From JASFRS01 sp050114795 (lineage in GTDB: Bacteria; Pseudomonadota; Alphaproteobacteria; Sphingomonadales; CAKZYD01), in contig JASFRS010000060.1 in assembly GCA_050114795.1 (NCBI GenBank), forward strand, positions 1 to 13,914: 13,914 nt of DNA, in the 5' to 3' direction. The notes below the pieces were generated by a model that worked only from the letters and a program-made list of their open reading frames with translations, ran no database searches and was not told the DNA's origin. The position numbers and the translations under genes were made by a program. Shown piece after piece: positions 12,853 to 13,914 of this stretch (its first letter is position 1; each line of letters begins with the position of its first letter).

Positions 12853-13914
12853 ATGCATGTTGTAATTGTTGGTGCCGGACATGGTGGTGGTCATTTAGCG
12901 GCGACCTTGGCACGCACTAAAGTGGATGTGAGTGTGACACTTGTGGGTGATGAGGATTATCCTCCTTATCAGCGTCCGCCGCTCTCCAAGGCTTATTTGT
13001 CTGGTCAGATGAATGAAAGCCGCCTCTATCTGCGTCCTGCGGCTTATTATGAAAAGGCCAATGTGGAGCGTATTGAGAGCATTGCAGCCACGTCTATTCA
13101 AAAGGGTGCGCATTGCATTAATCTCGCCGATGGACGGCAAATTACTTATGATAAGCTGGTTCTTGCAACGGGTGGGTCTCCGCGAAAATTGAACCTGCCT
13201 GGCAGCGACCTTCCCGGCGTTCATACATTGCGAACGATCGCAGATGTGGAAGCCATGCGAGAGCGCTTTTCCAATGCACAATCCATTGTGATCATCGGCG
13301 GTGGCTATATCGGTTTGGAAGTAGCAGCTGTTGCGCGCAAGGCGGGGAAAGCTGTTCATGTGATTGAAAAAGAAGACCGCTTGTTGGCACGTGTTGCCAC
13401 ACAGCAAACGTCCCAGTTCTTCCGCCGCTTACATGAAGAAGAGGGAACGCAAATCCACTTAAATACCGGCGTGCAGTCAATTTCAGGCACTCAATCTGTG
13501 GAAAACGTCCAATTGCTGGATGACAGCCATCTGGACGCTGATCTGGTTTTGATAGCTGTTGGAATTGAGCCAAATATTGCGCTGGCCGAGGGTGCGGATA
13601 TTGTCTGTGATAATGGTATCCTGGTGAATGAGTACGGATTAACCAGTGATCCAGATGTCTATGCTTTGGGTGATTGCGCCAATATGATGAATTTGGCGTT
13701 GGGGCGTTTTGTGCGCTTAGAGTCTGTTCAGAATGCGGTTGATGCAGCCAATGTGGTTGCTGCGCATTTGCTTGGCGAAACGCAGCCATATAGTGCCATT
13801 CCTTGGTTTTGGTCTGACCAATTTGATGTGAAATTTCAAAGTGTTGGTTTGCCTTTGGATTATGATGAGGCTGTGGCACGGGGGGCAGATCAATCTGGCC
13901 GCAGCTTTTCTTAT
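12853..13914 (+). CDS. FAD/NAD-dependent ferredoxin (rubredoxin/putidaredoxin-type) reductase, C-terminus cut by window edge
   Basis: 354 codons are open to the right edge with no stop. The product is a pyridine-nucleotide-disulfide-oxidoreductase-fold flavoprotein of the class that passes electrons from NAD(P)H to a [2Fe-2S] ferredoxin or rubredoxin serving P450s and Rieske dioxygenases. Motifs are the FAD-binding VIVGAGHGGGHLA (4-16), YPPYQRPPLSKAYL (36-49), KLVLATGGSPR (101-111), the NAD-binding IIGGGYIGLEVAA (147-159) and VYALGDCAN (269-277). There is no redox CxxxxC pair near the N-terminus, which separates it from glutathione or lipoamide reductases. The family is about 400 residues, so roughly 50 are missing. 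The ATG at 12853 lies 12 bases after the aldehyde dehydrogenase stop; the ribosome-binding site is weak (GAAAG). Ferredoxin and oxygenase partners may lie beyond the edge. Confidence 0.9.
   Translation, partial: MHVVIVGAGHGGGHLAATLARTKVDVSVTLVGDEDYPPYQRPPLSKAYLSGQMNESRLYLRPAAYYEKANVERIESIAATSIQKGAHCINLADGRQITYDKLVLATGGSPRKLNLPGSDLPGVHTLRTIADVEAMRERFSNAQSIVIIGGGYIGLEVAAVARKAGKAVHVIEKEDRLLARVATQQTSQFFRRLHEEEGTQIHLNTGVQSISGTQSVENVQLLDDSHLDADLVLIAVGIEPNIALAEGADIVCDNGILVNEYGLTSDPDVYALGDCANMMNLALGRFVRLESVQNAVDAANVVAAHLLGETQPYSAIPWFWSDQFDVKFQSVGLPLDYDEAVARGADQSGRSFSY

Noticed and set aside
13384..13396. TTGGCACGTGTTG, resembling a sigma-54 -24/-12 promoter
   Set aside because: The spacing between the GG and GC elements is too short and it lies inside the ferredoxin reductase coding region.
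1..13914. Search for insertion sequences, integrase or attachment sites, CRISPR repeats, toxin-antitoxin or defence genes, tRNA and rRNA
   Set aside because: None was recognised on either strand. Gene content is ordinary chromosomal, and no gap exceeds about 210 bases.

Overview
The window looks like the chromosome of an alphaproteobacterium of intermediate G+C (about half, judged by eye). The evidence is gene content. There is a stand-alone-type transhydrogenase PntA domain, a GapR (DUF2312) nucleoid protein next to a DUF1244 protein, a SapC-family protein, a 41-residue L36 ribosomal protein, and promoters of the TTGACA / TAGGTT kind. I do not name a genus. I see no mobile element, phage gene, CRISPR array, tRNA or rRNA. 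Genes are tightly packed and the largest gap is about 200 bases.

Layout, left to right. Positions 1-2545 (minus strand) hold the start of pntA (its C-terminus lies off the left edge) and an ABC1/UbiB-family atypical kinase. From a 95-bp divergent gap, the plus strand then carries an NtrC-type sigma-54 response regulator followed 6 bases later by glutamate racemase (murI). Facing murI is a minus-strand pair, DUF1244 then gapR, whose last codons overlap murI by 58 bp. Diverging from DUF1244 is pyruvate kinase (pyk), whose 3' end overlaps a minus-strand HAD phosphatase by 24 bp. Next come rpmJ (minus strand, with a clear promoter and terminator) and, divergently, a PPP-family metallophosphoesterase. 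That gene ends one base from the stop of a minus-strand PuuB/OrdL-like FAD amine oxidoreductase. A strong intrinsic terminator separates this from a minus-strand SapC-family gene. Divergent from sapC, an aldehyde dehydrogenase and a ferredoxin-reductase-type flavoprotein (cut by the right edge) form an apparent operon.

Functionally the left two thirds are mostly core physiology: NADPH balance, quinone-linked ABC1 kinase, D-glutamate for peptidoglycan, nucleoid topology, glycolysis and translation. The right third is more accessory: oxidation of amines and aldehydes, a NAD(P)H-to-ferredoxin electron-transfer component and a SapC protein.

I found no obviously new multi-gene system. The most distinctive structure is in the convergent gene pairs. 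For two of them, a well-formed intrinsic terminator of one gene is embedded inside the coding sequence of the opposing gene: the gapR terminator inside murI, and the pyk terminator inside the HAD gene. Other points worth checking are the regulator-murI coupling, several dyad-symmetric putative operators in divergent intergenic regions, and the aldehyde dehydrogenase / ferredoxin reductase operon with no oxygenase in view.
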